From NCBI GenBank assembly GCA_946902985.2, contig OX336388.2:122799894-122863893 (forward strand): 64,000 nucleotides of DNA, written 5' to 3'. Made by a program: the position numbers and the translations under genes. Below the pieces are notes generated by a model that made no database searches, was not told the origin of the DNA, and saw only the letters and a list, made by a program, of their open reading frames with translations. This stretch comes from Meconema thalassinum. Its lineage: Eukaryota; Arthropoda; Insecta; Orthoptera; Tettigoniidae. The stretch's first letter is position 1. Every line of letters starts with the position of its first letter. This document shows, in pieces, positions 19,919-30,864 of the stretch.

Positions 19919-22900
19919 CGATTTCGTTTGTGACCGAAAAATCAGTGACAAAAATCTGTTTACAGGGACATTCGCAATAGGAATACTGAGGTAAGTACTG
20001 AGTTTTGTAATGCAGAAACCTTCGCTTATGCCGTAAATACGTTCGGTTTTATAATTACGAACATACTGTCCAACTTAACCCAATTTTTGTCGAGACATGT
20101 GAATTCTGCCGCCATGAGGAGTTACTTTGCACCACAACAAAAGTGGTGCAAAGTATCCTCATTGGTGCTTCAATGGCATTAGTTAGTGAATAAACAACTT
20201 TTCTGTTCTTTTTAAGATGCCTCGAGTTTACCAAAGGAAGTTGGGGGCAAGGAGGTATGCCGACTATTCGGCCGAAACACTCCAGGAATGTCTAACGGCA
20301 ATAAAAAATGATACCATGTCGCAAAGGAAAGCTTCGTTACATTTCGGTATCCCACGCAGGACTATAATAAATAAACTGAAAAATGTCCACTCACAGTTGC
20401 CCGGGCCTCCTCCGATATTTACAAAAGCAGAAGAAGACTCATTTGCAGCCTATGTGGAGAGTATGAGTGATTTCGGATTTCCATTGACTGTTACTGATTT
20501 GAGATGTATTATCCAGACCTACCTTGAGCGTATGGGAAGGAGAGTGAAAAAGTTCAAGGGGAACATGCCTGGGAACGACTGGATTAAAGGGTTTTTGAAG
20601 CGCAACCCACAGTTAAATCTGAGATTCGCAGCTAATATTAAAAGAAAAAGAGCAGCATTAGATCGTGATACAATTTTTAATTATTTTGAGAACTTGAAAT
20701 CAGTTGTGGATCAAATTCCACCAGAAATCCTGTGGAATTATGATGAAACGAATTTGACAGATGATCTGGGTAAAAAAAAAGTCCTTGTGCACCGGGGAAC
20801 AAAATATCCTGAGAATATTTGCAACTCTTCAAAGAGTTCTACTTCTATTATGATGTGCGGTAATGCTGCTGGAGAACTCATTCCGCCATATGTAGTTTAT
20901 AGATCTCTACATATGTGGTCAACATGGACAGAGAATGGTCCGAAAGACTGTCGTTACAATCACACCCCTTCAGGGTGGTTTGATTCAGCTACATTTGAGG
21001 ATTGGTTCTTTTCTTTAGTTCTTCCAAAGCTAAAGAAACAAAGTGGTAAGAAAGTGCTCATAGGAGACAATTTAAACTCTCATATTTCTCTGTCAGTTTT
21101 GCAACGATGCCGTGAAGAGAACATTTATTTTGTGTGCCTCCCTCCCAATAGCACGCACATGACACAACCTCTTGATGTGGCCTTCTTCCATCCTCTGAAG
21201 GTAGCATGGAGGAGAATATTAACTGATTGGAAAGAAACATCTGAAGGTTTACGACAATCAGTCCTTCCAAAGGATACTTTTCCAAGACTTTTGAAAGAGT
21301 TGATGGAAGCCATATCCAGGAAGGCAGCTGAATCATTGAAGTCTGGATTTCGAAAGTGTGGGATATATCCTTGCAATGCAACTGAGGTGTTGGATAGAAT
21401 TCCTTCTCCAGGAAATTTCCGTGAAGCTGTGGATGCATCTTTTCTTGAGCACCTTCAGGTAAAGAGGAGAGAGTCCACTGGTGAAACAATTGCCAAGAAG
21501 CGCAGGAAACGACTTGATGTTGCAGCTGGAAAGAGCATTGCACATGAAGATGTCTTTGATAAGTTTCCGTTCATAAATAGCACCCCCCAAGAAAGTGCAA
21601 CTTCTTCTTCCTCAAGACCACTTTGTAAAAAGAAGACACGATCAGTCATTGCATGTAGTGACGAAGAGTCAATCGATGAATTGTCACTGCACTCCAGCTC
21701 CTCAGACTTGGATATGGGTGCGTTTCAGGCAGAAGTTCTGCGTGACGTTGAGGAGGAGGACGGAATAGAGGAAGCAGACCATCCAAACTTCATGGAAGTT
21801 GAAAGAGTTGTTGGTGCCCACGTGGTTTTTTCTTATGAAAATGAATTGTACCCAGGAGTTATTGTTAACTGGGATGAGAGTGGAGCAACAATTAGGGCCA
21901 TGTCTCGTTCCTGCAATTCTTGGAAATTGCCATCCCGAAAAGACGATTTCGTTTGTGACCGAAAAATCAGTGACAAAAATCTGTTTACAGGGACATTCGC
22001 AATAGGAATACTGAGGTAAGTACTGAGTTTTGTAATGCAGAAACCTTCGCTTATGCCGTAAATACGTTCGGTTTTATAATTACGAACATACTGTCCAACT
22101 TAACCCAATTTTTGTCGAGACATGTGAATTCTGCCGCCATGAGGAGTTACTTTGCACCACAACAAAAGTGGTGCAAAGTATCCTCATTGGTGCTTCAATG
22201 GCATTAGTTAGTGAATAAACAACTTTTCTGTTCTTTTTAAGATGCCTCGAGTTTACCAAAGGAAGTTGGGGGCAAGGAGGTATGCCGACTATTCGGCCGA
22301 AACACTCCAGGAATGTCTAACGGCAATAAAAAATGATACCATGTCGCAAAGGAAAGCTTCGTTACATTTCGGTATCCCACGCAGGACTATAATAAATAAA
22401 CTGAAAAATGTCCACTCACAGTTGCCCGGGCCTCCTCCGATATTTTCAAAAGCAGAAGAAGACTCATTTGCAGCCTATGTGGAGAGTATGAGTGATTTCG
22501 GATTTCCATTGACTGTTACTGATTTGAGATGTATTATCCAGACCTACCTTGAGCGTACGGGAAGGAGAGTGAAAAAGTTCAAGGGGAACATGCCTGGGAA
22601 CGACTGGATTAAAGGGTTTTTGAAGCGCAACCCACAGTTAAATCTGAGATTCGCAGCTAATATTAAAAGAAAAAGAGCAGCATTAGATCGTGATACAATT
22701 TTTAATAATTTTGAGAACTTGAAATCAGTTGTGGATCAAATTCCACCAGAAAACCTGTGGAATTATGATGAAACGAATTTGACAGATGATCTGGGTAAAA
22801 AAAAAGTCCTTGTGCACCGGGGAACAAAATATCCTGAGAATATTTGCAACTCTTCAAAGAGTTCTACTTCTATTATGATGTGCGGTAATGCTGCTGGAGA

Positions 22901-23968
22901 ACTCATTCCGCCATATGTAGTTTATAGATCTCTACATATGTGGTCAACATGGACAGAGAATGGTCCGAAAGACTGTCGTTACAATCACACCCCTTCAGGG
23001 TGGTTTGATTCAGCTACATTTGAGGATTGGTTCTTTTCTTTAGTTCTTCCAAAGCTAAAGAAACAAAGTGGTAAGAAAGTGCTCATAGGAGACAATTTAA
23101 ACTCTCATATTTCTCTGTCAGTTTTGCAACGATGCCGTGAAGAGAACATTTATTTTGTGTGCCTCCCTCCCAATAGCACGCACATGACACAACCTCTTGA
23201 TGTGGCCTTCTTCCATCCTCTGAAGGTAGCATGGAGGAGAATATTAACTGATTGGAAAGAATCATCTGAAGGTTTACGACAATCAGTCCTTCCAAAGGAT
23301 ACTTTTCCAAGACTTTTGAAAGAGTTGATGGAAGCCATATCCAGGAAGGCAGCTGAATCATTGAAGTCTGGATTTCGAAAGTGTGGGATATATCCTTGCA
23401 ATGCAACTGAGGTGTTGGATAGAATTCCTTCTCCAGGAAATTTCCGTGAAGCTGTGGATGCATCTTTTCTTGAGCACCTTCAGGTAAAGAGGAGAGAGTC
23501 CACTGGTGAAACAATTGCCAAGAAGCGCAGGAAACGACTTGATGTTGCAGCTGGAAAGAGCATTGCACATGAAGATGTCTTTGATAAGTTTCCGTTCATA
23601 AATAGCACCCCCCAAGAAAGTGCAACTTCTTCTTCCTCAAGACCACTTTGTAAAAAGAAGACACGATCAGTCATTGCATGTAGTGACGAAGAGTCAATCG
23701 ATGAATTGTCACTGCACTCCAGCTCCTCAGACTTGGATATGGGTGCGTTTCAGGCAGAAGTTCTGCATGACGTTGAGGAGGAGGACGGAATAGAGGAAGC
23801 AGACCATCCAAACTTCATGGAAGTTGAAAGAGTTGTTGGTGCCCACGTGGTTTTTTCTTATGAAAATGAATTGTACCCAGGAGTTATTGTTAACTGGGAT
23901 GAGAGTGGAGCAACAATTAGGGCCATGTCTCGTTCCTGCAAATCTTGGAAATTGCCATCCCGAAAAGA
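19919..23968 (+). repeat. 2025-bp tandem duplication inside the pogo element
   Basis: Copy 1 (19919-21943) and copy 2 (21944-23968) are offset by exactly 2025 bp. Each contains the 5' leader and nearly the whole transposase ORF. The ~300-bp leaders looked identical on comparison, and the ORFs differ at seven codons. The junction sits on a CGA microhomology present at both ends of the unit. Confidence 0.9.
20217..22019 (+). CDS. Pipsqueak-HTH pogo-type transposase, copy A
   Basis: A DDE/D transposase of 600 residues. N-terminal Pipsqueak-type helix-turn-helix (about 17-55: MSQRKASLHFGIPRRTIINK), then a CENP-B/Tc5-like second DNA-binding region (about 70-145). The catalytic domain has NYDET (D176), LIGDNLNSH (D284) and MTQPLDVAFF (D320), i.e. 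DD35D. An acidic, serine-rich linker follows, then a C-terminal segment with HVVFSYENELYPGVIVNWDE. The last 24 residues (DFVCDRKISDK onward) are not the native end: the duplication junction makes the frame read through into the leader of copy B. It is otherwise fully open. Confidence 0.88.
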   Translation: MPRVYQRKLGARRYADYSAETLQECLTAIKNDTMSQRKASLHFGIPRRTIINKLKNVHSQLPGPPPIFTKAEEDSFAAYVESMSDFGFPLTVTDLRCIIQTYLERMGRRVKKFKGNMPGNDWIKGFLKRNPQLNLRFAANIKRKRAALDRDTIFNYFENLKSVVDQIPPEILWNYDETNLTDDLGKKKVLVHRGTKYPENICNSSKSSTSIMMCGNAAGELIPPYVVYRSLHMWSTWTENGPKDCRYNHTPSGWFDSATFEDWFFSLVLPKLKKQSGKKVLIGDNLNSHISLSVLQRCREENIYFVCLPPNSTHMTQPLDVAFFHPLKVAWRRILTDWKETSEGLRQSVLPKDTFPRLLKELMEAISRKAAESLKSGFRKCGIYPCNATEVLDRIPSPGNFREAVDASFLEHLQVKRRESTGETIAKKRRKRLDVAAGKSIAHEDVFDKFPFINSTPQESATSSSSRPLCKKKTRSVIACSDEESIDELSLHSSSSDLDMGAFQAEVLRDVEEEDGIEEADHPNFMEVERVVGAHVVFSYENELYPGVIVNWDESGATIRAMSRSCNSWKLPSRKDDFVCDRKISDKNLFTGTFAIGILR

Positions 23969-24074
23969 CGAGATGTTTTATAAATGGGATGATGTTATTG
24001 GTGGTATAAACCCGCCTAAAATGGTTTCAAAGAGGGGATTTTTTTCTGTTCCAGAACTTGACTGTCTTTTGTGA
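22242..24074 (+). CDS. Pipsqueak-HTH pogo-type transposase, copy B
   Basis: A 610-residue near-duplicate of copy A with the native C-terminus (ending FYKWDDVIGG...LDCLL). The catalytic Asp residues are conserved. Differences from copy A are T69S, M106T, Y156N, I171N and T341S, plus Arg-to-His and Asn-to-Lys near the C-terminus. I noticed no silent change. It is preceded by its own copy of the ~300-bp leader, so each copy has an equivalent upstream region. It could encode active transposase; this is not shown by sequence alone. Confidence 0.88.
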   Translation: MPRVYQRKLGARRYADYSAETLQECLTAIKNDTMSQRKASLHFGIPRRTIINKLKNVHSQLPGPPPIFSKAEEDSFAAYVESMSDFGFPLTVTDLRCIIQTYLERTGRRVKKFKGNMPGNDWIKGFLKRNPQLNLRFAANIKRKRAALDRDTIFNNFENLKSVVDQIPPENLWNYDETNLTDDLGKKKVLVHRGTKYPENICNSSKSSTSIMMCGNAAGELIPPYVVYRSLHMWSTWTENGPKDCRYNHTPSGWFDSATFEDWFFSLVLPKLKKQSGKKVLIGDNLNSHISLSVLQRCREENIYFVCLPPNSTHMTQPLDVAFFHPLKVAWRRILTDWKESSEGLRQSVLPKDTFPRLLKELMEAISRKAAESLKSGFRKCGIYPCNATEVLDRIPSPGNFREAVDASFLEHLQVKRRESTGETIAKKRRKRLDVAAGKSIAHEDVFDKFPFINSTPQESATSSSSRPLCKKKTRSVIACSDEESIDELSLHSSSSDLDMGAFQAEVLHDVEEEDGIEEADHPNFMEVERVVGAHVVFSYENELYPGVIVNWDESGATIRAMSRSCKSWKLPSRKDEMFYKWDDVIGGINPPKMVSKRGFFSVPELDCLL

Positions 24075-24558
24075 ACATGAGCTTGTAAAGTGATAATGTA
24101 ATGTAAGGTTTCAGTGACACTTTATTTTGATAAATGTAAACTTTTCTATGTGAAAACATTTTGGAGAATCAATCTTATAATATATATTTTAATTTGGAAA
24201 GTTGTGTAGTTATGGGTACAATATCTCATTATCCAAACCCTATTTGAAATGTTTTGGTGCAATGTGATATGCTAAGGTGGGTAACTTGGCACCACTCGCT
24301 GAAAGCAATGGGAACAACATTAAATTTTTTAAGTGGAGCAAAGTATCCCTTCCCTATGGAATACTTTGCTCCAATCTTTTACCTCTCCAAAAAATATTTC
24401 TATCCTATGTATGAAGTTTCATCACACACACATTCATCACTGAAGTTGATATTGCCTACCTAAATACCCTGACTTACAGAAAAATCACTGCTTGGAATAT
24501 TTTGTCAAGAAATGTGGAGATGAAGATAAAAGTGGTGCAAAGTAACCCCAGTTGACGG

Positions 24559-24984
24559 TACCTCAATCCACATCAAACTATGATTCATTTCACACTTTCT
24601 TTTAACATTCACTTTCCATTTGTGTGATACATAAATACCCAGACCCCCACCAACTTTGTCATCTCTATGAGCAAACACACTTGTGAAATTGTTGAAGTTA
24701 TAAAAATCTGCCTCATTACTTTTCACCCAGGTTTCTGTAACTACCAATACATCTATCTGGCCTATCATTTGCAAGAGAATTTCAATGTCATCAAGCTTAT
24801 TCCGAATACTCCTGCTATTAATGTACAAACACCTAACCTCTCCACCTAATTCTAATGAGTTTATGCATGCACTTGTATTACAGTCCTGTTGCATGAACTC
24901 ATCCAAACAGTTGTACTTATGTTCACTGCACTGTACTTCACCTAGGTGTCCACTTGTAGTCAGCGCTTTCTTCTCTCTAAACAA
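24559..24984 (-). pseudogene. LINE ORF2 endonuclease, N-terminal part
   Basis: Contains RCLYINSRSIRNKLDD, VLVVTETWVKSNE and GGGLGIYVSHKW, the start of an apurinic-like endonuclease (Glu of TETW is the catalytic acid). It is cut after MWIEVPS by the pogo-type element and resumes at 19716. Confidence 0.8.
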
Positions 24985-25010
24985 TAAGATATCATCACTT
25001 TTTCTAACAA

Positions 25011-25396
25011 TTAGTTTTCCGAGAGTAAAAACTTGGCAACTCTGTTTAAAAGTTTTCCAAATTTCATTGTTCCTCTTCTATTGAGGTGGAGACCATCATA
25101 AGCAAGGTCCCTGTCTTGTAACCAAGAGTTCCCTTCTAAGAAAATAATGTTTTTTTCACTACACAACCAATCCAGTGTTGAATTCACGGCATTAATGTAT
25201 CGTGGGTCTATGTCACGTCTTTGTAATACACCACTAACAAACACTTTTGAACTCGGAAAGGCACTTTTCACTTCGTCCACGAGCTTGTCCATGTCATTCA
25301 TAATGTGAGTTGGTGTTGGAGAACTGTTCAAGCAATTGGTCCCTACATGAATCTATGTATTCAAATCGATTTGAGTTCGCCATGTAAACGTAGTAA
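25011..25396 (-). pseudogene. LINE ORF1 SGNH-esterase domain, C-terminal part
   Basis: Shows (I)HVGTN (out of frame), FPSSKVFVSGVLQRRD and LAYDGLHLNRRGTMKFGKLL. The last carries the DxxH catalytic pair of SGNH/GDSL esterases (D and H of DGLHLN). CR1- and L2-type LINEs are known to carry such esterase domains in ORF1. The domain is interrupted by the 25397-26282 insertion. Confidence 0.8.
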
Positions 25397-26282
25397 GGCT
25401 GTGTCCCAATAGTACAATTTCAGCCGTAGTGAACTAGATAGTCGACTACTTTGCCGGATGTGACGTCAGAAGTCGTGATCCAATACTGCTTAGCACATAG
25501 CAATCAAGTCTGTAGCAGCTAGTGAACGAAAGTGCTTGCTAGATTGGCCGACTTGTCGACTTGTACAAGGAAGTTATAGAAATTGTAGCTTATCGGAATT
25601 GTAGGTTATGTAAATTGTAGGTTGTCTTTGACTTTAATCCAGTTTATGCTTGGCCTAAATTCTTTGCCAAATTCAACGCTTCAAACCACAACCCACGAGG
25701 GAAGCATAATATCTTGTTCTGTTGTGATAATTATTTTCACGCGAATATAAATAAGAACTTGATTGCAGCCAATGGCCAAATTAATAAATTAACATTAAAA
25801 GACAAAAAAGAATATGTTGTTTGGTTCTGTGGTAATCACGACTGAGAATTGCAACGACAACTCGGTTCATGGTCTCCAGCGCACAATAAGGGCCTCGTCT
25901 CAAATTGTCAATTTGCCGCTGCCTTATTATCATGATTGCCCTTCTTCTCTTCCTCCTGAACTGTATTCTCTTAATCAGCCATAATTAGGGCTCGGCTAAA
26001 AAGTTATCTTCTTGGCGCATCCATGAACGTATCGTTCAGGTATTGTATATTTAAAACAGCTGATGAAAGCGCAAAGAGCTTACAAGGAGTAGCAGATCAC
26101 CGCCATCTTGAGTGTTGGTTTGGTTGGCACCAGCATGTAAGTCCAGTACGTTTCAGAACACAAGTCTATGAAGGAGGCTGTGATCAAGCAGACATGTCCC
26201 AAATCTCCGTAGTGCATAGCACATAGCACATAGTAGCTAGCAGCTAGTCAATAGCAGACAACTTGAGTATTGGGACACAGCC
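25397..26282. mobile_element. PIF/Harbinger-like MITE (886 bp)
   Basis: 15-bp perfect TIRs GGCTGTGTCCCAATA, flanked by TAA at 25394-25396 and 26283-26285. A 3-bp TAA/TTA duplication is typical of PIF/Harbinger. No transposase is visible. It interrupts the LINE esterase just before its IHVGTN block. Confidence 0.8.
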
Positions 26283-26673
26283 TAATTACCACCTCAGGGT
26301 CTTCTCGAACCTCGTTTACCCATACCTTTCTAGTTAATTGATCAGTTCTTATTCCTGGATAGCAATAGACTGCGGCATCATCAACTACTGGGCCTACATT
26401 TCGCAGAATTGAGTCACCCATGACAAGTACACGGGGACGTCTCCTTTTCTTAGGGTTATGGGTAGGTTTGTCGCGTCTGGATGTCTCGTTTTCAATACCG
26501 GTATCTTGTCTTTCTTCTACTTGGGAATCGGAACGGCTGAGGATTTCAAACGGATTCTGGGAGATAAAGTCGTTAGGAATATTCCCAGATTTCACCAAGT
26601 TAGGCCTACTTCTTGGAAAGCGTGCATTGGTTTTAGACCTAACCTCTAAATAGTCTGCCTGAGTAGCCCTATC
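26283..26673 (-). pseudogene. LINE ORF1 SGNH-esterase domain, N-terminal part
   Basis: Contains RRPRVLVMGDSILRNVGP, the GDS nucleophile block of SGNH esterases, preceded by a basic, Ser/Asn-rich linker. It is cut downstream by the Harbinger-like MITE and upstream by the hAT-like element. Confidence 0.8.
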
Positions 26674-29384
26674 CATGGGCGCCCATAGGATTTTTTCCAG
26701 GGGGGGGGCAAGTAAATATTTTCGTTTAATTACCTACCTGTCCCCCCCCACACACACACAAAGAGAAGGTTTCATTTCTTACTTACTTCGTGAAAGTCAT
26801 TATTTTACTGCTCTGAAACCATTGGCTACTTATTGGCAAGTATGGGAGGAATGTTTTTTTTTTTAGTTTAGTTTTTGTCCGTTAACGTTCGCTTTTCTTC
26901 GTGATTCAACGTCGTAATGTTCAGTTCTTAAAAACAGGAAAAACTAGTGGTATCTACAAAAATAAAAATCAAGTACCGTAGTTCATTAAAATGGTATTGT
27001 TAATCCAGTTCGCCAACTTCCTAAATAACTGGACATATTTTCACATGATCCCAAATCACTAAGTTAAACTGTGGAAATATCCCAACATCTGAATCAGTCC
27101 AATTATTTAATTAGCACTGTTTGTACTGGCCATTCCAGCAGATCGTCACGTCTTTCCTCTTCTAAACAAGCAAATCGGGAATACTTCGCATTGCTCTTAT
27201 TAGAATCATGAAACACTTGTAGCCTACGAACTGATAAACTCGAGCCTATGGTTTTAGTAAAAATTAGTTTTGTCAATAAAAATATTTCGCCTGATTATTA
27301 CTAACCACTAACAATAAGTAAAATGGATAAAAACCACTATATCACGTACTTCTTACTACCATTATTCGCATTCTCGACTGAAACAAGAGGAAAGGTGATA
27401 CGAACGTAAACAAACCACTTCTTTCAATGTGTAATTGAGCCTTATGCTCAAGCTTTTCTCTGTTTATGAAAATAATAGACGATAAAATGCAACTAACAGA
27501 TATTGTATAATTCCGTAGAGTTTTATAAAATTAACAAGTGATATATTTCGCCGTATTATTGTACCTGTTACGTAAATAATATACTGTCTAACCAATCTAA
27601 TACAAATACTTTTTGAGTTTTTAAATTTATGTGTGTTAAGGCTACTCTTAAAGAGGGGAAAATTAACCTTTTTATGTTCAATAACTGGCATTGTTGTAAA
27701 TGTTGTTGCATTATTTGTAAACAGGTTTAAACCTCACCCCTTGTACTTGACTCTGAGTGAAATTCCGGTTTATGTAATAACGTGTCATTAGGCGAGTGTG
27801 TATATGTAATGCTATTTCAGAGTACCGATACCGTAGGTTTGAGATGAGTGCCCCGGAACTTGAAACATGATACATACGTGGTATTTCCCTGAAGGTAGTG
27901 TTGAAAATATCGTAGGCCTACTAGGGATGGCTGCTGTCAGCGTCGGCACTCAAATTTCGAATATTAGGTAACCAGTCGTCATCGTGCAGCTTAAATTGAG
28001 GTACTCAACTACACAGATGGGCTTAAAGATCAAATTACTACATTCTGTCCTTTCTTACAATGCATTCCACGTATGGATTTACGTCGAATTGGTGACATTT
28101 TGGCAAAATAGCAGATCTATGGTGTTCATGTCTTCCAGATTTTTGATAGTAGCCTGGAAAGGAAAAGCGCTACTCACGCAGCCGTTTAACTTGGAACGTA
28201 CATTTTTACACCCTTCATTTATAAGTTTTTTTTACACTATTTCCCAGAATTGTCAGGCTAATTAAGGCACATATTAGGCCTAAATATGAAAGTTATGATC
28301 TTTATGTTCACTGATGATCAGATATATTTTTGAATTTGTTGAAGTACCGTATCCATTTCAAATTGCTGGTTGTTACGATTAAGCATCAAGTCGAGCTTAA
28401 TCTTTATTCAGTGAATAATATACTGTCTAAACAATCTAAATCAATTTTTGTTTAGTTTTTTTTAAATTTATGTAGGCCTATTTATGTCTTATATGTTACG
28501 CATCCAAAATTGCCTGCTTTGCAAGAGGGTTCCATTGAAATCATACCCAACATTACGAAGTCTATCACTATTAAATTCACCATTTTGTCTATATTCGATT
28601 AAGAGTGCGAATCTTAGTCACTTTGATTATGGCACAAACATTGCAGGATAATTTAACTACTGTATTGTAAATTGCTTCGATTGTAGAAAATGTAACACTG
28701 CAGGTTAAGAATCTACAACTGCAATGTTAGATTGCTGTTCATTCGTAGCAATAATCGCTTTGTTGTCAAGAAATGAGCCACCGTACTATTGCACACCTTT
28801 AAAATAAAAATGTACAGCATTTCGCGACACAAATATAACAAACGCGGAAAGGCGAGCCGGCGTAATAAGGCGAGAGTATAATACAGTCAGGCCCATATTT
28901 AGGGTTCTTGACGCCTCTGGGAGTAATCAACATGCAAAATTTCATTTTCATAGCCCTTGTGGTTACAAAGATACGATGATTAACGAGTGAGTACCTCCTT
29001 TTTGGATTATATATAATAAGAAAAGATTGGATTACTTACCTTTAAATGAAATACAAATCCATTCGTAGAAGATGCACACAAAATTAATAAATAATACTGT
29101 AAGCACACTGACAAAGTCTAGGCGGCCGTTCATAGTGAACACAATACACACGAATGGAAGGTAGGCTACGCGCATATAAATTACAACATTCCTTCGTAAT
29201 ATTACTCAAGTGTCTAATTTAAAGCGAAAGCACACCAGCACTATTGCATAACTGACATAATATGTAGGATGATTTTAACCTTCCGGTGGGTGCTACTGAT
29301 CTGACGGGTGCACGAGTTAATTCTTATCTCATATTCGTCAACATATTCGTCAACTACCTTTCAGTAGTTACGTCTTTCCACATG

Positions 29385-30864
29385 TCCCCCAGGGGCTCAC
29401 ATCTAGTGGGACGTGGGTTGGCGACCATGGGACCCCCGCTGAGTCCGGCATTGATTCCACTTACTTGTGCCGGGCTCCTCTCCGTCTTCTTTCCTGTCGA
29501 CCTCACTTGGTCAACTCTTGTTCTCTTCCGACCCCGAAGGTATTAGGGTATCCGAGGCCTAGGGAGTCTCTTCCTTTCCCGCCTTAATTGGCCCTTGTCT
29601 CGTCTTTTCTGATACCCTCGTTCGGCGAGGGGTCAGCCTTCTTTTTCTTTTCCTTTTACCTCCTGCCTTGTGCTCAAGCCCTTAAGGAGGCCGGGTGTAT
29701 GTAGCCCCACCACATTTGGTGCACCCTAGGTAATGCTACACCCTCAGGGGCTCACGGCTGGTGAGTTCGGGAGTTGGTGACCCCGAGGGATTCCTGTGCT
29801 GGGTCCGTTTTCCCCTTTTGTCCCTTACCTTTGGGGCGGACCCTCTCCTCTCTCTCCTCTCTTCTCCTCTTTTCATTATACTTCCCTTTGTCTTTAAGTT
29901 TCTCGCACTGTTTTTGTTACTTGGTTCCCCGCGTATCTAAATTCCCTTTAGCGATTTTTTTGTAGGTATTTTTCATCTGCTTTGCATTTTGTAAGTTTTT
30001 TTAATCTAAATTACGCCTCGCGATTGTTTTCAACCTCAATTGCATTTTGTAAAGATTGACAATCTAAATTGCCTTTTAGTAAGTCTTTCAATATGGTGGA
30101 GGGACCTTTGTGAGTATTTTGAATTTCAATTGCATTTTGTAAGTATTTTCAACCAAAACCGCATTTCGCAAGAATTTTAAATCTAAATTGCATTTTGTTT
30201 GGTGGGCATTTTGCAAAAATTTTGATTCTGAATTGCATTTTGTGGGTATTTTGAATCTAAATGACATTTTGTCAAGTATTTTCAATCTAAATTGCATCTT
30301 GTAAGTATTGTCAATCCACATGAGTCGTTTGAATCTACCGTACATTTTGTAAGCATTTTCAATTTCAATTGCATTTTGTAAGTCTTTTGAATTTCAATTG
30401 CACTTTGTGAATATTTTGGATTGGAACTGGGATATTTCAATCTGAATTGCATTGTGTATTTTCAATTTCAATTGCATTTTGTAAGTATTTTGAACCTCAA
30501 TTGCATTTTGTACGTACTTTCGATCTCATTTGCATTTTGTAAGTATTTTGAATTTCAATTGCATTTTGTAAGTATTTCGACGCTACATTGCATTTTGTAC
30601 GTATTTTGAACCTCGCCTACATTTTGTGGGTATTTTTCAATCTATTCTTTTAGTGCATCTTCTCGTTCTAAATTCCCTTTTGTAAGAACAATTTGTGAGT
30701 TGTTTAAATCTGAGTTCTTTTTTGTATGTATTTTCCGTCTCACTTAATTTTCGTTCTGGTTTCCATTTCATTCTCATTTTCGCTATCACCCAGGTCATTA
30801 GGGGCCGATAACCTAGATGTTAGGCCCCTTAAAACAACAATTATCATCATCATCATCATCATCA
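29385..30864 (+). mobile_element. Noncoding LINE-derived retroelement, 1.48 kb
   Basis: 12-bp perfect TSD TCTTTCCACATG at 29373-29384 and 30865-30876. The 5' part begins with a CAGGGGCTCAC module repeated at 29743. The middle holds a degenerate ~30-bp tandem repeat. It ends in the hairpin tail GGGGCCGATAACCTAGATGT...GGCCCCTTAAAACAAC plus (ATC)n. No RT is present, so it must be mobilised in trans. It is a sister of 12945-13690. Confidence 0.85.
29975..30640 (+). repeat. Degenerate ~30-bp tandem repeat (TTGCATTTTGTAAGTATTTT)
   Basis: About 20 imperfect repeats of CAATTGCATTTTGTAAGTAT with TTTGAATTT spacers run through the middle of the noncoding retroelement. Length varies from about 28 to 40 bp per unit. 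Confidence 0.8.

Larger units (their letters stand above)
19717..24558 (+). mobile_element. pogo/Tigger-type DNA transposon with Pipsqueak HTH, internally duplicated
   Basis: TIRs CCGTCAACTGGGGTTACTTTGC at both ends; TA duplicated at 19715-19716 and 24559-24560. It is 4842 bp and inserted in the LINE endonuclease. It carries two near-identical transposase ORFs because an internal 2025-bp segment is tandemly repeated (19919-21943, 21944-23968). Motifs of the type TTACTTTGC(T/A)CC recur near both ends and in front of each ORF. Confidence 0.9.

Noticed and set aside
19717..24558. Two independent pogo insertions
   Set aside because: There is only one pair of TIRs and one TA duplication. The second ORF begins in the middle of the first at an exact 2025-bp offset, so internal duplication explains it better.
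29975..30640. CRISPR-like array
   Set aside because: Repeats are degenerate, spacers are tiny and similar, and the context is an insect retroelement.
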